Source: Bacillus sp. B15-48
GTDB lineage: Bacteria; Bacillota; Bacilli; Bacillales; Cytobacillaceae
Length of the DNA stretch: 64,000 nt
Assembly: GCF_016879755.1 (NCBI RefSeq)
Contig: NZ_WOFU01000004.1
Coordinates: forward strand, 124,001-188,000
Direction: 5' to 3'
The notes below the pieces were generated by a model. It was not told the origin of the DNA. It made no database searches and saw only the letters and a list, made by a program, of their open reading frames with translations. Both the position numbers and the translations under genes were made by a program. Below, one piece after another: positions 1-8,332 of this stretch (the stretch's first letter is position 1; every line of letters begins with the position of its first letter).

Positions 1-2
1 TT

Positions 3-56
3 ACTTATCTAGATTTGCGAAGAGAATTAGGATTTATTGGTGAAATTTACAAATAA
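3..56 (+). CDS. C-terminal tail of a gene cut by the window edge
   Basis: An open frame enters from the left edge and ends at TAA 54-56, giving a plausible C-terminus (TYLDLRRELGFIGEIYK). The other two forward frames meet stops at once or give less protein-like sequence. It lies 27 bases upstream of the next start on the same strand, so it is probably the preceding gene of the catabolic operon. Too little remains to name a family. Confidence 0.4.
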   Translation, partial: TYLDLRRELGFIGEIYK

Positions 57-83
57 ACCGTGTGAATGGAGAGACGTATAAAG

Positions 84-920
84 ATGACAAGACAATTTTC
101 AATTTCTTACCTTACGACATTAAATGTTCCACCACCAGAGATGATCCACATCGCAGCTCGAGCAGGATATGATTTTGTCGGATTGCGAACGATTGCTCCT
201 GCTGATCCAAAGTTTTCTGTTTCAGATCCTGGATATCCCTTGTCAAAAGACAAGGCGATGTTACGCGCTACGAAAAATGCCTTGCAAGATACTGGACTTA
301 AATTACTCGATCTTGAGGTAGTCGTCATTTACGATGGATTGAATCCTACGGATTATCTTAATGACTTTGAAGCAGCTGCTGAGTTAGGTGGGCGTCATGT
401 GGTTACAGTAGTGAAATCAGAGGATCGAAACTATGCAATTGAATGTTTTGCAGAACTTTGTGATTTAGCGAAACCATTTGGGTTAACAATGGATCTAGAG
501 TATGTAACTTGGTTTAAAGTGTCGACCTTAAAGGATGCACTTGAAATCGTAGAAGCAGCCGGTTGTGATAATGGTGGGATTTTGGTTGATCCTCTTCATC
601 ATCATCGTTCACGAGTGGATAATGCTGAGTTAGATCAGTTGCTGCAAAAATGGATTAATTACGCTCAGCTCTGTGATGGACCTAGCCATATTCCGTCTAC
701 AGTTGAAGAACTGGTTTATACAGGTACGAAAGAACGTTTATATGTTGGTGAGGGCGGAATTGATGTTGAGGGAATTGTTAAGAGACTCCCAGAAGTTCCT
801 TATGCCATTGAAATGCCTCATGTCAAGCGGATAGAAGAATTAGGAGCGGAAGAATTTGCTCGCAGATGTTTACAAACTGCCAAAGACTATCTTGATCAAA
901 AATTGGGTGTTACTAAATAG
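84..920 (+). CDS. sugar phosphate isomerase/epimerase-family TIM-barrel protein
   Basis: A 278-residue protein of the xylose isomerase-like / AP endonuclease 2 superfamily (PF01261 type). The family uses a metal bound by two Glu, Asp and His residues to isomerise, epimerise or dehydrate sugars and cyclic polyols. Visible candidate ligands are Glu in LEYVTW, Asp/His in VDPLHHHRS, Asp in LCDGP and Glu in YAIEMPH near the C-terminus. The ATG at 84 is preferred over the one at 66 because GGAGAG at 68-73 sits about ten bases upstream of it. It is cytosolic and is followed 62 bases later by a TRAP-transporter lipoprotein gene, so it probably acts on an imported compound or its product. 3-Dehydroshikimate dehydratases belong to this superfamily, but the substrate cannot be read from the sequence. 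Family call firm, reaction unknown. Confidence 0.8.
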   Translation: MTRQFSISYLTTLNVPPPEMIHIAARAGYDFVGLRTIAPADPKFSVSDPGYPLSKDKAMLRATKNALQDTGLKLLDLEVVVIYDGLNPTDYLNDFEAAAELGGRHVVTVVKSEDRNYAIECFAELCDLAKPFGLTMDLEYVTWFKVSTLKDALEIVEAAGCDNGGILVDPLHHHRSRVDNAELDQLLQKWINYAQLCDGPSHIPSTVEELVYTGTKERLYVGEGGIDVEGIVKRLPEVPYAIEMPHVKRIEELGAEEFARRCLQTAKDYLDQKLGVTK

Positions 921-982
921 CTTTTAATTAAACTATTTTTAATAGTTTAGTAATTTTTTAAAAATATATAGTGGGGGTTAAT

Positions 983-2086
983 ATGAAAAAAATAAAATTA
1001 TCTTTGTTTCTTATATTGGCATTGGTTTTGGCTGCCTGTGGTAACACAACGAGTACACATGGTGGAGAATCTAATCAAGGAAATAATAGCAATAATACCA
1101 ATGGATCTGAATCATCAGGAGATGAAAAATATGTGTTAACAATGACACATGGGTATGGACCTGATTCAAGTCATGATAATATCGTTGAGTGGTATGCAGA
1201 TGAAGTCGAAAAAAGAAGTAATGGGCGTTTAGTCATTGATATTTATCCGAATGGTCAATTAGTACCAATTGATCAAGAGGTTTCTGGGGTTTTACAAGGA
1301 CAAGTCGATATGTCACATACTAGTTCTCCAAATCTAGCGAGTTTTGATCCAATTTGGAATTTCTTTGAGCTCCCTTTTACCTTTGACTATAAACCAGAGG
1401 ATCCTAGTTATTATTTAGAACAAAGATCCCAATTTATTAATGATGAAAACGGTGGTCAATGGTTTGCTAAAAATATGGAGGGAAAAGGTCTTACCGTTTT
1501 AGGTATTGCTTATACTGATATTTTTGGTTCAGTTTTTACAAATGATGACAGTAAACTACTTTCTAGTCAAGATAATGCGAAAACCTTGAGAGTAAGATCA
1601 CCAGGGGGCATTATCACACCTGAAACGATTCAAGCTTTGGGTGGAAGCAGCATGACTATTTCTGGTACAGAGGCTATCACTGCTTTACAGCAAGGTGTCA
1701 TTGATGGAATGTTGACCGTCCCTATGTACGCACATGAGTCCCAATTGCCAGTAAAAACGTATACAGTAGCTCCAATGTTTAACCCGGTAACGACCATTTT
1801 AATCAAGACTGAAAAGTTTCATTCATTACCAGAGGATCTTCAACAATTATTGATTGATACTGGAAAAGATTACGAGCAAAATGCAAAAGAAATGATAATT
1901 AATAACCTCCCTACAGTTCTAGAAAAATTAGAATCTGAAATGGGAGTGGAAATTTACTATCCGACTGATGAAGAAATTGCTGCAATGAGAGAGGCAGTAG
2001 AACCTGTTTGGGAGTTTTTTGAAAAAGAGGTCGACGGTGGGAAAGAAATAATGGACTCACTTTCTACGTTCAATCCAACTCAATAA
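983..2086 (+). CDS. dctP: TRAP transporter substrate-binding lipoprotein (DctP family), copy 1
   Basis: A 367-residue extracytoplasmic solute receptor of a tripartite ATP-independent periplasmic transporter. It has a lipoprotein signal peptide ending in lipobox LAAC with Cys 19, then a Gly/Asn/Ser-rich linker of about 30 residues, then the DctP fold. The ligand-binding Arg region is visible as LRVRSPGG, followed by TISGTEAITALQQGVIDG. The ATG at 983 is taken over the in-frame GTG at 971 because GTGGGGGT provides the ribosome site. The genes for DctQ and DctM follow, making a complete transporter that imports a carboxylate using the sodium or proton gradient. It closely resembles the third receptor at 14573 (shared GGIITPET and EAITALQQGV). 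A hairpin separates it from dctQ and may let the receptor be made in excess. The ligand is unknown. Confidence 0.92.
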   Translation: MKKIKLSLFLILALVLAACGNTTSTHGGESNQGNNSNNTNGSESSGDEKYVLTMTHGYGPDSSHDNIVEWYADEVEKRSNGRLVIDIYPNGQLVPIDQEVSGVLQGQVDMSHTSSPNLASFDPIWNFFELPFTFDYKPEDPSYYLEQRSQFINDENGGQWFAKNMEGKGLTVLGIAYTDIFGSVFTNDDSKLLSSQDNAKTLRVRSPGGIITPETIQALGGSSMTISGTEAITALQQGVIDGMLTVPMYAHESQLPVKTYTVAPMFNPVTTILIKTEKFHSLPEDLQQLLIDTGKDYEQNAKEMIINNLPTVLEKLESEMGVEIYYPTDEEIAAMREAVEPVWEFFEKEVDGGKEIMDSLSTFNPTQ

Positions 2087-2134
2087 AAACAGTTACAGTC
2101 TAAACAAATGTTTGAAGAAAACCAATCAATTTTT

Positions 2135-2171
2135 GGCCCCTAGTTTATTAGTCCGCTAGCAAACTAGGGCC
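2135..2171 (+). promoter_or_regulatory. intercistronic hairpin between dctP and dctQ
   Basis: GGCCCCTAGTTT at 2135-2146 pairs with AAACTAGGGCC at 2161-2171, with one bulged C and a 14-base loop. No T-run follows, and the dctQ ribosome site (AAGGAGG) starts a few bases downstream. Such hairpins usually protect or terminate part of the upstream transcript, raising receptor over permease. That role is inferred. Confidence 0.55.
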
Positions 2172-2190
2172 ATAAAAAGGAGGGAACAGC

Positions 2191-2727
2191 TTGAGTCAAA
2201 ATCAGAAAGTAAACAAAGGAATCGCATACATTGATAAAGGCCTGTTAGTGATTGCTTTAATTTGCTTAATTATTAGTGTGATTGGTGCTGTTGCCAGTGT
2301 GTTTTTTCGATATGTGATGGATTTATCCTTTCAGATGATTGAAGAAATCTGCCGTTACTCGATCATTTATGGGGTTTTTGCTTATATTGGCCCCCTTATC
2401 AAACAAAAAGAACATTTAAAGATGAGTATTCTCCAAGACCATTTAAAGGGAAAGGTAAAACTTTATAACGACTTGCTAATCAGTGTCTTACTATCTGCTA
2501 CCTTTGCTTATTTATTATGGTCTAGTATTGTGTGGACAAACTCTTTATTAGCAATAAATATGCTAACAGCATCTGGAACGATGTTAATGTTTGTTCCGGC
2601 GTTTGCGATTCCGATTGGAATGTTTTTAGGATGTTTGTATTCAATCTTGCAAGTGATTAATGACATTACCGAGATAAGACAATATGTAAAATCGGAAACA
2701 TTCATTGACACCAATATAGAATCGTAA
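2191..2727 (+). CDS. dctQ: TRAP transporter small permease (DctQ family)
   Basis: A 178-residue membrane protein with four hydrophobic segments at roughly residues 15-38, 52-68, 90-110 and 128-150, the usual size and topology of DctQ subunits. The motif FFRYVMDLSFQMIEEICRY is typical: a short re-entrant region with acidic residues between TM1 and TM2. The start is TTG 2191, placed by a strong AAGGAGG site seven to eight bases upstream. DctQ forms the membrane complex with DctM, encoded 60 bases downstream, and receives substrate from the lipoprotein receptor encoded upstream. Confidence 0.9.
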   Translation: MSQNQKVNKGIAYIDKGLLVIALICLIISVIGAVASVFFRYVMDLSFQMIEEICRYSIIYGVFAYIGPLIKQKEHLKMSILQDHLKGKVKLYNDLLISVLLSATFAYLLWSSIVWTNSLLAINMLTASGTMLMFVPAFAIPIGMFLGCLYSILQVINDITEIRQYVKSETFIDTNIES

Positions 2728-2787
2728 ACGTAGTTTTTGCTAACCTTATAGAAAGATGTTGAGAGTATTGAAGAAGGAGGCGATAAG

Positions 2788-4056
2788 GTGTTTGTTATCG
2801 GGTTTATTATCTTAGCATTTCTATTAGTAATCGGGGCCCCAATTTGGTTGGCATTGGCATTGAGTGGAGGCTTTTGGGTCATTGTGCAAATGGGATTACC
2901 TATTTCTAGTGTTGCCTCTCAATTTTTCACAGCAACAGATTCTTGGATTTTGTTGGCAGTCCCATACTTCCTGTTGGCGGGAAATTTAATGACATTTATG
3001 GGTCCAGCCGGCAAGTTGTTTCGGTTTATTGCTAATCTTGTTGGTCATCTTCCTGGTGGTATTCCAGGTGCAGTAGTAGTAACAGCAGCTATTTTCGGAG
3101 CACTTTCAGGATCTTCTGTCGCCACTGTTGTCGCCGTCGGTTCAATGGCAGTTCCACAAATGCTAGCCAATGGCTATACGAAAGAGAGTACTTATGGAAT
3201 TATTGCAGCTTCAGGTACATTAGGTCAAATTATCCCCCCTAGTATTTTTATGATTTTGTTTGCCGCATCGACTCAAATTGACCCAGGTAAGCTTTTCTTA
3301 GCAGGGATTGTACCTGGTATATTCATCGCATTCGTGTTAATGTTTGTCGCTGTCATTGTTAGTTTTCGAAATGAAACCTCTAGACCGAAAAGAGCGAGCT
3401 TTACCGAGATTGGGACTTCGTTTTTGCAGGCATTCCCAGCCCTGTTGATGCCAGTTATTATTTTAGGCGGAATCTATGGAGGGATTTTCACTCCGACCGA
3501 AGCGGCTGCGATTGCGATTGTCTATGTACTACTCATCAGTTTTCTATTTAATCGGAAAGACTGCACACTTAATAATTTGAAGAAGAGTTTAGTCAGTACA
3601 ATGACCACTACAGCGATCATTTATATGATTTTAGGTGGAGCAAAACTATTTTCTACAGCGATGACTTATTTAAATGTACCACAAAATCTAACTGAATTTG
3701 CTGTTCAATTGACTGTGCCAAATTGGGCGATTATTCTAATTATCATTTTAGTATTTTTGATTTTCGGAATGTTCTTGGATGCAATCCCAATTTTGTACTT
3801 AACTTTGCCGATTCTATATCCAATTGTTTTGTCATTAGGATATGATCCAATTCACTTTGCAATGGTTACCGTTGCTGCTTTAATGATTGGACAAATTACG
3901 CCGCCAATCGGATCGAACCTGTTTGCAATCAGTGGCCATTTCAAAGAACCTCTTGGTGTTATTGTTAGAGGGTCTGCCCCATATTTAATTGGTCTCGTTA
4001 TTTCAACATTAGTCCTATTATACGTTCCATGGCTAAGTACCTTTTTATTTAATTAA
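2788..4056 (+). CDS. dctM: TRAP transporter large permease (DctM family)
   Basis: A 422-residue integral membrane protein with about twelve hydrophobic helices and the family hallmarks: GALSGSSVATVVAVGSMAVP near residues 100-120, GQIIPPSIFMI near 148 and GQITPPIGSNLF near 370. This is the ion-coupled transport subunit of the TRAP system. The start is GTG 2788 with AAGGAGG about eight bases upstream. It is the last gene of the dctPQM set. No second DctQ/DctM pair is present, so the two orphan receptors nearby may also deliver substrate to this permease. Confidence 0.95.
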   Translation: MFVIGFIILAFLLVIGAPIWLALALSGGFWVIVQMGLPISSVASQFFTATDSWILLAVPYFLLAGNLMTFMGPAGKLFRFIANLVGHLPGGIPGAVVVTAAIFGALSGSSVATVVAVGSMAVPQMLANGYTKESTYGIIAASGTLGQIIPPSIFMILFAASTQIDPGKLFLAGIVPGIFIAFVLMFVAVIVSFRNETSRPKRASFTEIGTSFLQAFPALLMPVIILGGIYGGIFTPTEAAAIAIVYVLLISFLFNRKDCTLNNLKKSLVSTMTTTAIIYMILGGAKLFSTAMTYLNVPQNLTEFAVQLTVPNWAIILIIILVFLIFGMFLDAIPILYLTLPILYPIVLSLGYDPIHFAMVTVAALMIGQITPPIGSNLFAISGHFKEPLGVIVRGSAPYLIGLVISTLVLLYVPWLSTFLFN

Positions 4057-4122
4057 TGGTTAACAGCCTTCTAAAAGACCATGACTAGTTATAAAAAATA
4101 TTTTTACAGGAGTGTGTAAGGA

Positions 4123-5142
4123 ATGAAAGCAATGGTTTATTATAGCCCTAAAAATGTGAAGATTGAAAATGTTTCCGAACCACAGGTACAACCTGGAAAG
4201 GTGAAAGTGAAAGTGAAGTATACGGGTATTTGTGGAACTGATTTACACGTATATCGTGGAAATAAAAGGATTGGTGCTAAAAGTCCAATGATTTTGGGTC
4301 ATGAATTTGCTGGAGAAATTGTCGAAATTGGCGAGAGTGTGTCGTCGTGCCAAGTGGGAGATCGAGTTGTGATTGAAAATTTCTGGGGCTGCGGCGAATG
4401 TATATATTGTCGTGAGGGAGAATATTATGCTTGTCAACATCTAGAAGCCTATGGACTTCAACATCCTGGCGGTTTCGCTGAATATGTTGTCGTAAATGAA
4501 AATAAAGTTTTCCAGCTTCCAGATAATATTAGTTTTGAGACTGCTGCTGTCATCGAGCCAACATCTGTTGCGATGCAATCAGTAAAAAATAGTAGTTTAA
4601 AAATCGGTGATACTGTTGCCGTGTTTGGATCGGGACCGATGGGATCACTTGTAACCCAATGTGCAAAAGCAGCAGGGGCTAGCAAAATTATCGTTGTCGG
4701 ACATCACGAAAACCGCCGCCAAATAGCTATGGAAATGGGAGCAGATGTGGTGATTGATCCCAAAAAAGAGGATCCGGTAAAGAAAATTAAAGAATTAACT
4801 GGCGATGGCGTTGACGTAGCTTTTGATGCGGCTGGTGTAGAAGAGACTTTCCTTGCTGCGCTCGACAGTGTAAAGCCGAAAGGCGAATTAATGATTGTCA
4901 GTGTGTTTGCAGATCCAGTCACATACAACCCTTTCTACCAACAAAAAGGGGTAAAGACGATAAAAACAACGAGAGGGAATCATCATATGTTTCCGAAAGT
5001 GATGGACTTATTATCCAAAGGTTCAATTGTCATTGATCCCGTTGTTACTAATAAAATCAGTCTAGATGATATTGTTGAATTAGGCTATAATCGGCTCCTT
5101 GCTGGTGAAGAAGGAAAAGTGATTGTTTCTCCTGAAAGATAA
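4123..5142 (+). CDS. zinc-dependent medium-chain alcohol dehydrogenase, copy 1
   Basis: A 339-residue MDR-superfamily dehydrogenase of the sorbitol/threonine/butanediol dehydrogenase type. The catalytic zinc site is seen as Cys 37 (GICGTD) and His 60-Glu 61 (GHEF). The structural zinc site is Cys 90, 93, 96 and 104. A Rossmann motif VFGSGPMG lies near residue 168 and binds NAD(P). It oxidises a secondary alcohol or polyol, reversibly in many relatives. It is encoded just after dctM and has a close paralogue at 7079 that starts with the same MKAM and shares most motif positions. The pair brackets an orphan TRAP receptor and a VOC gene. The substrate is not determinable from sequence. Confidence 0.9.
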   Translation: MKAMVYYSPKNVKIENVSEPQVQPGKVKVKVKYTGICGTDLHVYRGNKRIGAKSPMILGHEFAGEIVEIGESVSSCQVGDRVVIENFWGCGECIYCREGEYYACQHLEAYGLQHPGGFAEYVVVNENKVFQLPDNISFETAAVIEPTSVAMQSVKNSSLKIGDTVAVFGSGPMGSLVTQCAKAAGASKIIVVGHHENRRQIAMEMGADVVIDPKKEDPVKKIKELTGDGVDVAFDAAGVEETFLAALDSVKPKGELMIVSVFADPVTYNPFYQQKGVKTIKTTRGNHHMFPKVMDLLSKGSIVIDPVVTNKISLDDIVELGYNRLLAGEEGKVIVSPER

Positions 5143-5193
5143 CATGAAAAGAATGATATAAATTATTTTTTCATAAAAACTTTGGAGGTCATA

Positions 5194-6276
5194 ATGGGAA
5201 AGATGAAAACAAAAAGGAAATCTTTTTTAATTTGTCTGATGTTTGTCTTGTTTTCTCTGCTAGCAGCTTGTAGCAGTGCAGATGATGTGGGTACAACGTC
5301 GGACAATTCCAACCAATCTGAAGAAAGCTATATATTTAGAGTGGCTACTTCGTCGGTAGCGACTGACGCTGACTCCGTATTTCTTTACAAAGCTTATATG
5401 GACAAGGCTACGGAACTTTCAGATGGTAGAATTCAATTTGAATGGTATCCAGCGGAACAGCTAGGAAAATTAGCCGATTTTTTTACGATGACTAATAATG
5501 GAGTAACTGACATTGGTATGTTCACTGCCAGCGTGTTTAATAATGAGATGCCGCTAATGAATAAAATTACTGGGTTACCAGGATTATTTGGTTCAGCCTA
5601 TGAAGGGACGATGGCGCTACACGCGGTCAGCAAACAAAGTCCAATGCTTGAAAGTGACTTTTTAAGACATGGAGTAAGACCTTTGTTAGCAGCAACGACA
5701 CCGACTTTTAATTTTTACTCAAAAGGCGTAAAAGTAAACAAGCCAGCGGATTTAAAAGGATTAAAAGTAAGAGTAAGTGCAGGCACCTTATCTGAAATCA
5801 TTCAAAAGGCTGGAGGAGTTCCCGTAACCATTCCATCTCCTGATATTTATGAGGCTTATGATAAGGGAGCTTTTGATGTCCTCATGAATCTGGCTGGTTC
5901 TGATGAGGTTCATGGTATTAGGGAACTTAGTCAATGGGGTACTCGTAACCTGAACTTTGCATCAGGGACAACAGGATTAATGATTAACGAGGAGTTATGG
6001 CAATCCCTTCCGCAAAATATTCAAAATATTTTGCTAGAAGCAGGAGATTACGTTGCTGAACATGGGTCGACAAACTACCAGAATGATATTACGGAAAGAG
6101 AAGAGAAATGGATCGCTAATGGAGACGTTCCTTTACACGATTTGACCGAAGAAGAACGAGCAGAATGGCAAAAGTTGTTTGATGACTTTGCTCAAAAATT
6201 CATCGAGAAACAAGATGTAGACTTTAAAATTGCTTTTGAACAATTTGAAGCAGAAGTAGCCAAAGTGAAGGAATAA
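5194..6276 (+). CDS. TRAP transporter substrate-binding lipoprotein (DctP family), copy 2, orphan
   Basis: A 360-residue DctP-family receptor with a lipobox LAAC at Cys 26 after a Lys-rich N-terminus. The domain keeps the Arg-containing ligand motif LKVRVSAGT and the GAFDVL segment, but it is clearly more diverged than the other two receptors. For example, its mid region reads GLPGLFGSAYEG instead of the WNFFELPF-type segment. GGAGG at 5184-5188 supports ATG 5194 rather than TTG 5182. No permease genes follow. It probably uses the DctQM pair encoded upstream or works with a permease elsewhere, and is expected to bind a different acid. Confidence 0.88.
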   Translation: MGKMKTKRKSFLICLMFVLFSLLAACSSADDVGTTSDNSNQSEESYIFRVATSSVATDADSVFLYKAYMDKATELSDGRIQFEWYPAEQLGKLADFFTMTNNGVTDIGMFTASVFNNEMPLMNKITGLPGLFGSAYEGTMALHAVSKQSPMLESDFLRHGVRPLLAATTPTFNFYSKGVKVNKPADLKGLKVRVSAGTLSEIIQKAGGVPVTIPSPDIYEAYDKGAFDVLMNLAGSDEVHGIRELSQWGTRNLNFASGTTGLMINEELWQSLPQNIQNILLEAGDYVAEHGSTNYQNDITEREEKWIANGDVPLHDLTEEERAEWQKLFDDFAQKFIEKQDVDFKIAFEQFEAEVAKVKE

Positions 6277-6323
6277 CTAAAAATCTATAGTTGAACTAAG
6301 TAAAACTTTAGAATTAAAAGGAA

Positions 6324-6356
6324 AGAGGCTGCTATTTTTCTTTAATAGCAGCCTCT
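6324..6356 (+). terminator. perfect 13-bp hairpin after orphan dctP
   Basis: AGAGGCTGCTATT at 6324-6336 and AATAGCAGCCTCT at 6344-6356 pair perfectly around a seven-base loop. Only a weak T-rich tail follows (AATTCCTTGATT), so termination may be partial. Confidence 0.6.
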
Positions 6357-6421
6357 AATTCCTTGATTACTTGTTTTTCGAAGACTAGACTATTTATTCT
6401 ATTATTTAGGAGGCCATTTCA

Positions 6422-6994
6422 ATGCAAAAGATGAATCCTTTTCCAAACCCTTTTAATAATGGTTCCATTCAACAATTATGTTATACCGTAAACAACTTAG
6501 ATGAAGCAGCGAATCAGTGGGCCGCGGCTTTTGGTGCTGGTCCTTTTTTCGAACGACTACATCGTCCAGTTGGTGATTTAACTTATAAGGGAGAAACAGC
6601 TACTCTCGATCACTCACATGCACTCGGACAATGGGGGCCCATTCAGATTGAGCTATGGCTTCAGCATTGTGATAGTCCAGCCGGATTAAAAGAAATGAGT
6701 ACGATTGAAAAAGGTTTTGGCCAACTTCAACATATTTGCTATACAGCAGGTGATTTTGACAAGGAGCTTGAGCGAATGGAAGCTCTAGGATTCCCTGCGG
6801 TTTGGCGGTGTACTGCTTTAAATGGCATGCGTGTTGCAATGTTTGATACAAGAAAACTCACTGGGGCAATGACGGAAGTATATGAAGAAAGTGAAGCCGT
6901 TAAACATCTATACGCGAGAGTGGCGAAGGCGGCTGAAGGTTGGGACGGTTCTCGACCTTACCGTAAAGAAGAAGAACTACCTGAATTAGATTAG
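6422..6994 (+). CDS. VOC-family (glyoxalase/dioxygenase fold) protein, copy 1
   Basis: A 190-residue protein with two beta-alpha-beta-beta-beta modules, the first beginning QQLCYTVNNLDEAANQW and the second LQHICYTAGDFDKELERM. The candidate metal ligands are the His of QHICY and the Glu of MTEVYEE near residue 155. The superfamily includes epimerases, lyases and extradiol dioxygenases, so the reaction is open. AGGAGG at 6407-6412 fixes the ATG at 6422. It lies between the two alcohol dehydrogenase genes. A second, distinct VOC protein is encoded at 15675, suggesting the pathway has two steps that use this fold. Confidence 0.78.
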   Translation: MQKMNPFPNPFNNGSIQQLCYTVNNLDEAANQWAAAFGAGPFFERLHRPVGDLTYKGETATLDHSHALGQWGPIQIELWLQHCDSPAGLKEMSTIEKGFGQLQHICYTAGDFDKELERMEALGFPAVWRCTALNGMRVAMFDTRKLTGAMTEVYEESEAVKHLYARVAKAAEGWDGSRPYRKEEELPELD

Positions 6995-7078
6995 TCATCA
7001 TAGATTAATAGTTATGGCCATAAATTTTATTTTTAGAGAATTAACCGTCCAACAAAATGAAGTGAAGGAGAGATTCAT

Positions 7079-8098
7079 ATGAAAGCAATGCAATACTATG
7101 GTGCACGGAATGTTAAAGTAGAAGAAGTAGCAGAACCGTTTGTACAACAAGGTACAGTGAAAATTAAAGTTAAATATGCCGGAATTTGTGGGACCGATTT
7201 GCATGAATACCATGCCCAAAGAATTGTTCCTACTGTGCCGATGATTATGAGTCATGAATTTACTGGTGAAATTGTTGAAATTGGTGATGGGGTAACGAAA
7301 TTTGAAGTTGGTGATCGTGTAGTCGTATCTCCGATTATTTCTTGTATGGAATGTCCAAGTTGCCGTGATGGTATTTTTAATACATGTGACAACTTAAAGG
7401 CATATGGTATTCATTACAATGGTGGTTTTGCTGAATATGCGGTAATCCCTGAGGCAAATGTGATCCCAATTCCAGATAGTTTAAGCTATGAATTAGCTGC
7501 CATTGTTGAGCCGGCTTCGGTAGCAATGCAGGCTGTTCATACGAGCACATTAAAAATCGGTGATAAAGTTGCCGTTTTTGGCGCTGGGCCGATTGGTTTA
7601 CTTATCACTCAATGTGCAAAGGCAGCGGGAGCAAGTCAAATTTTTGTTGTCGAAATTGAAGAGGCAAGACAAAAACTTGCGTTTGAAATGGGAGCGGATA
7701 TAGTCATTAATCCACTGGAAGAAGATGCTGCACAAAAGATTCTAGAATTGACGGATGGGGGGGTTAATATCGCCTATGAAGCTGCAGGAGTGGAAGCGAC
7801 TTTCAATGCAGCGCTTGATAGTATCAGACATAATGGTGAGGTTATGATCGTGAGTGTTTTTACAAAACCAGTCACATATAACCCGGTTATTCAAGAAAAG
7901 GGTCAAAAGAAAATCCATACCTCTAGAGGGTATTTTAAAATTTTCCCAAGGGTGATTGCATTATTACAAAAGGGATCACTTCAAGTGGAACCGATTATAA
8001 CTAGTAAAATTGCGTTGGATGACATCGTTGAATTGGGTTTTGAAAAATTAGATGCTAGAAAAGACGAATGTAAAATCTTAGTTTCTCCAGAAGTTTAA
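7079..8098 (+). CDS. zinc-dependent medium-chain alcohol dehydrogenase, copy 2
   Basis: A 339-residue paralogue of the dehydrogenase at 4123. The catalytic zinc residues are Cys 37 and His 59-Glu 60; the usual GHE is SHE here. The structural zinc cysteines are 89, 92, 95 and 103, and the nucleotide-binding motif is FGAGPIG. AAGGAG precedes the ATG. The substrate loop at residues 45-52 and the region before the structural zinc differ from copy 1, which suggests different stereo- or substrate preference. It is followed by a strong terminator, so it closes the transcription unit. Confidence 0.9.
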   Translation: MKAMQYYGARNVKVEEVAEPFVQQGTVKIKVKYAGICGTDLHEYHAQRIVPTVPMIMSHEFTGEIVEIGDGVTKFEVGDRVVVSPIISCMECPSCRDGIFNTCDNLKAYGIHYNGGFAEYAVIPEANVIPIPDSLSYELAAIVEPASVAMQAVHTSTLKIGDKVAVFGAGPIGLLITQCAKAAGASQIFVVEIEEARQKLAFEMGADIVINPLEEDAAQKILELTDGGVNIAYEAAGVEATFNAALDSIRHNGEVMIVSVFTKPVTYNPVIQEKGQKKIHTSRGYFKIFPRVIALLQKGSLQVEPIITSKIALDDIVELGFEKLDARKDECKILVSPEV

Positions 8099-8167
8099 AG
8101 ACTATTATTGGATATAAGATACTAATTTTAAAAAACCATTTCTATGGACATTTGAAATGCTATTGCG

Positions 8168-8199
8168 CCATCTCTTATATTTTAAGAGATGGTTTTTTA
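8168..8199 (+). terminator. Rho-independent terminator
   Basis: CCATCTCTTA at 8168-8177 and TAAGAGATGG at 8183-8192 form a 10-bp stem, followed by TTTTTTATT. It ends the first operon before the IclR gene. Confidence 0.85.
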
Positions 8200-8240
8200 T
8201 TAGTCTGAAATTAAATTTATTAAAAATTCAGTAGTAATTG

Positions 8241-8269
8241 TAGACATTAGGGTCTATTTTATGTATATT
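8241..8269 (+). promoter_or_regulatory. candidate sigma-A promoter for the IclR gene
   Basis: TAGACA at 8241-8246 and TATATT at 8264-8269 each match the -35 and -10 consensus at five of six positions, with 17 bases between. They lie 64 bases before the start codon in an AT-rich gap. Confidence 0.4.
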
Positions 8270-8332
8270 ATAAATAATAAGTTTTATATATAAAATTAGA
8301 TTATATATATCAAACAGTTAGGAGAAACACAA

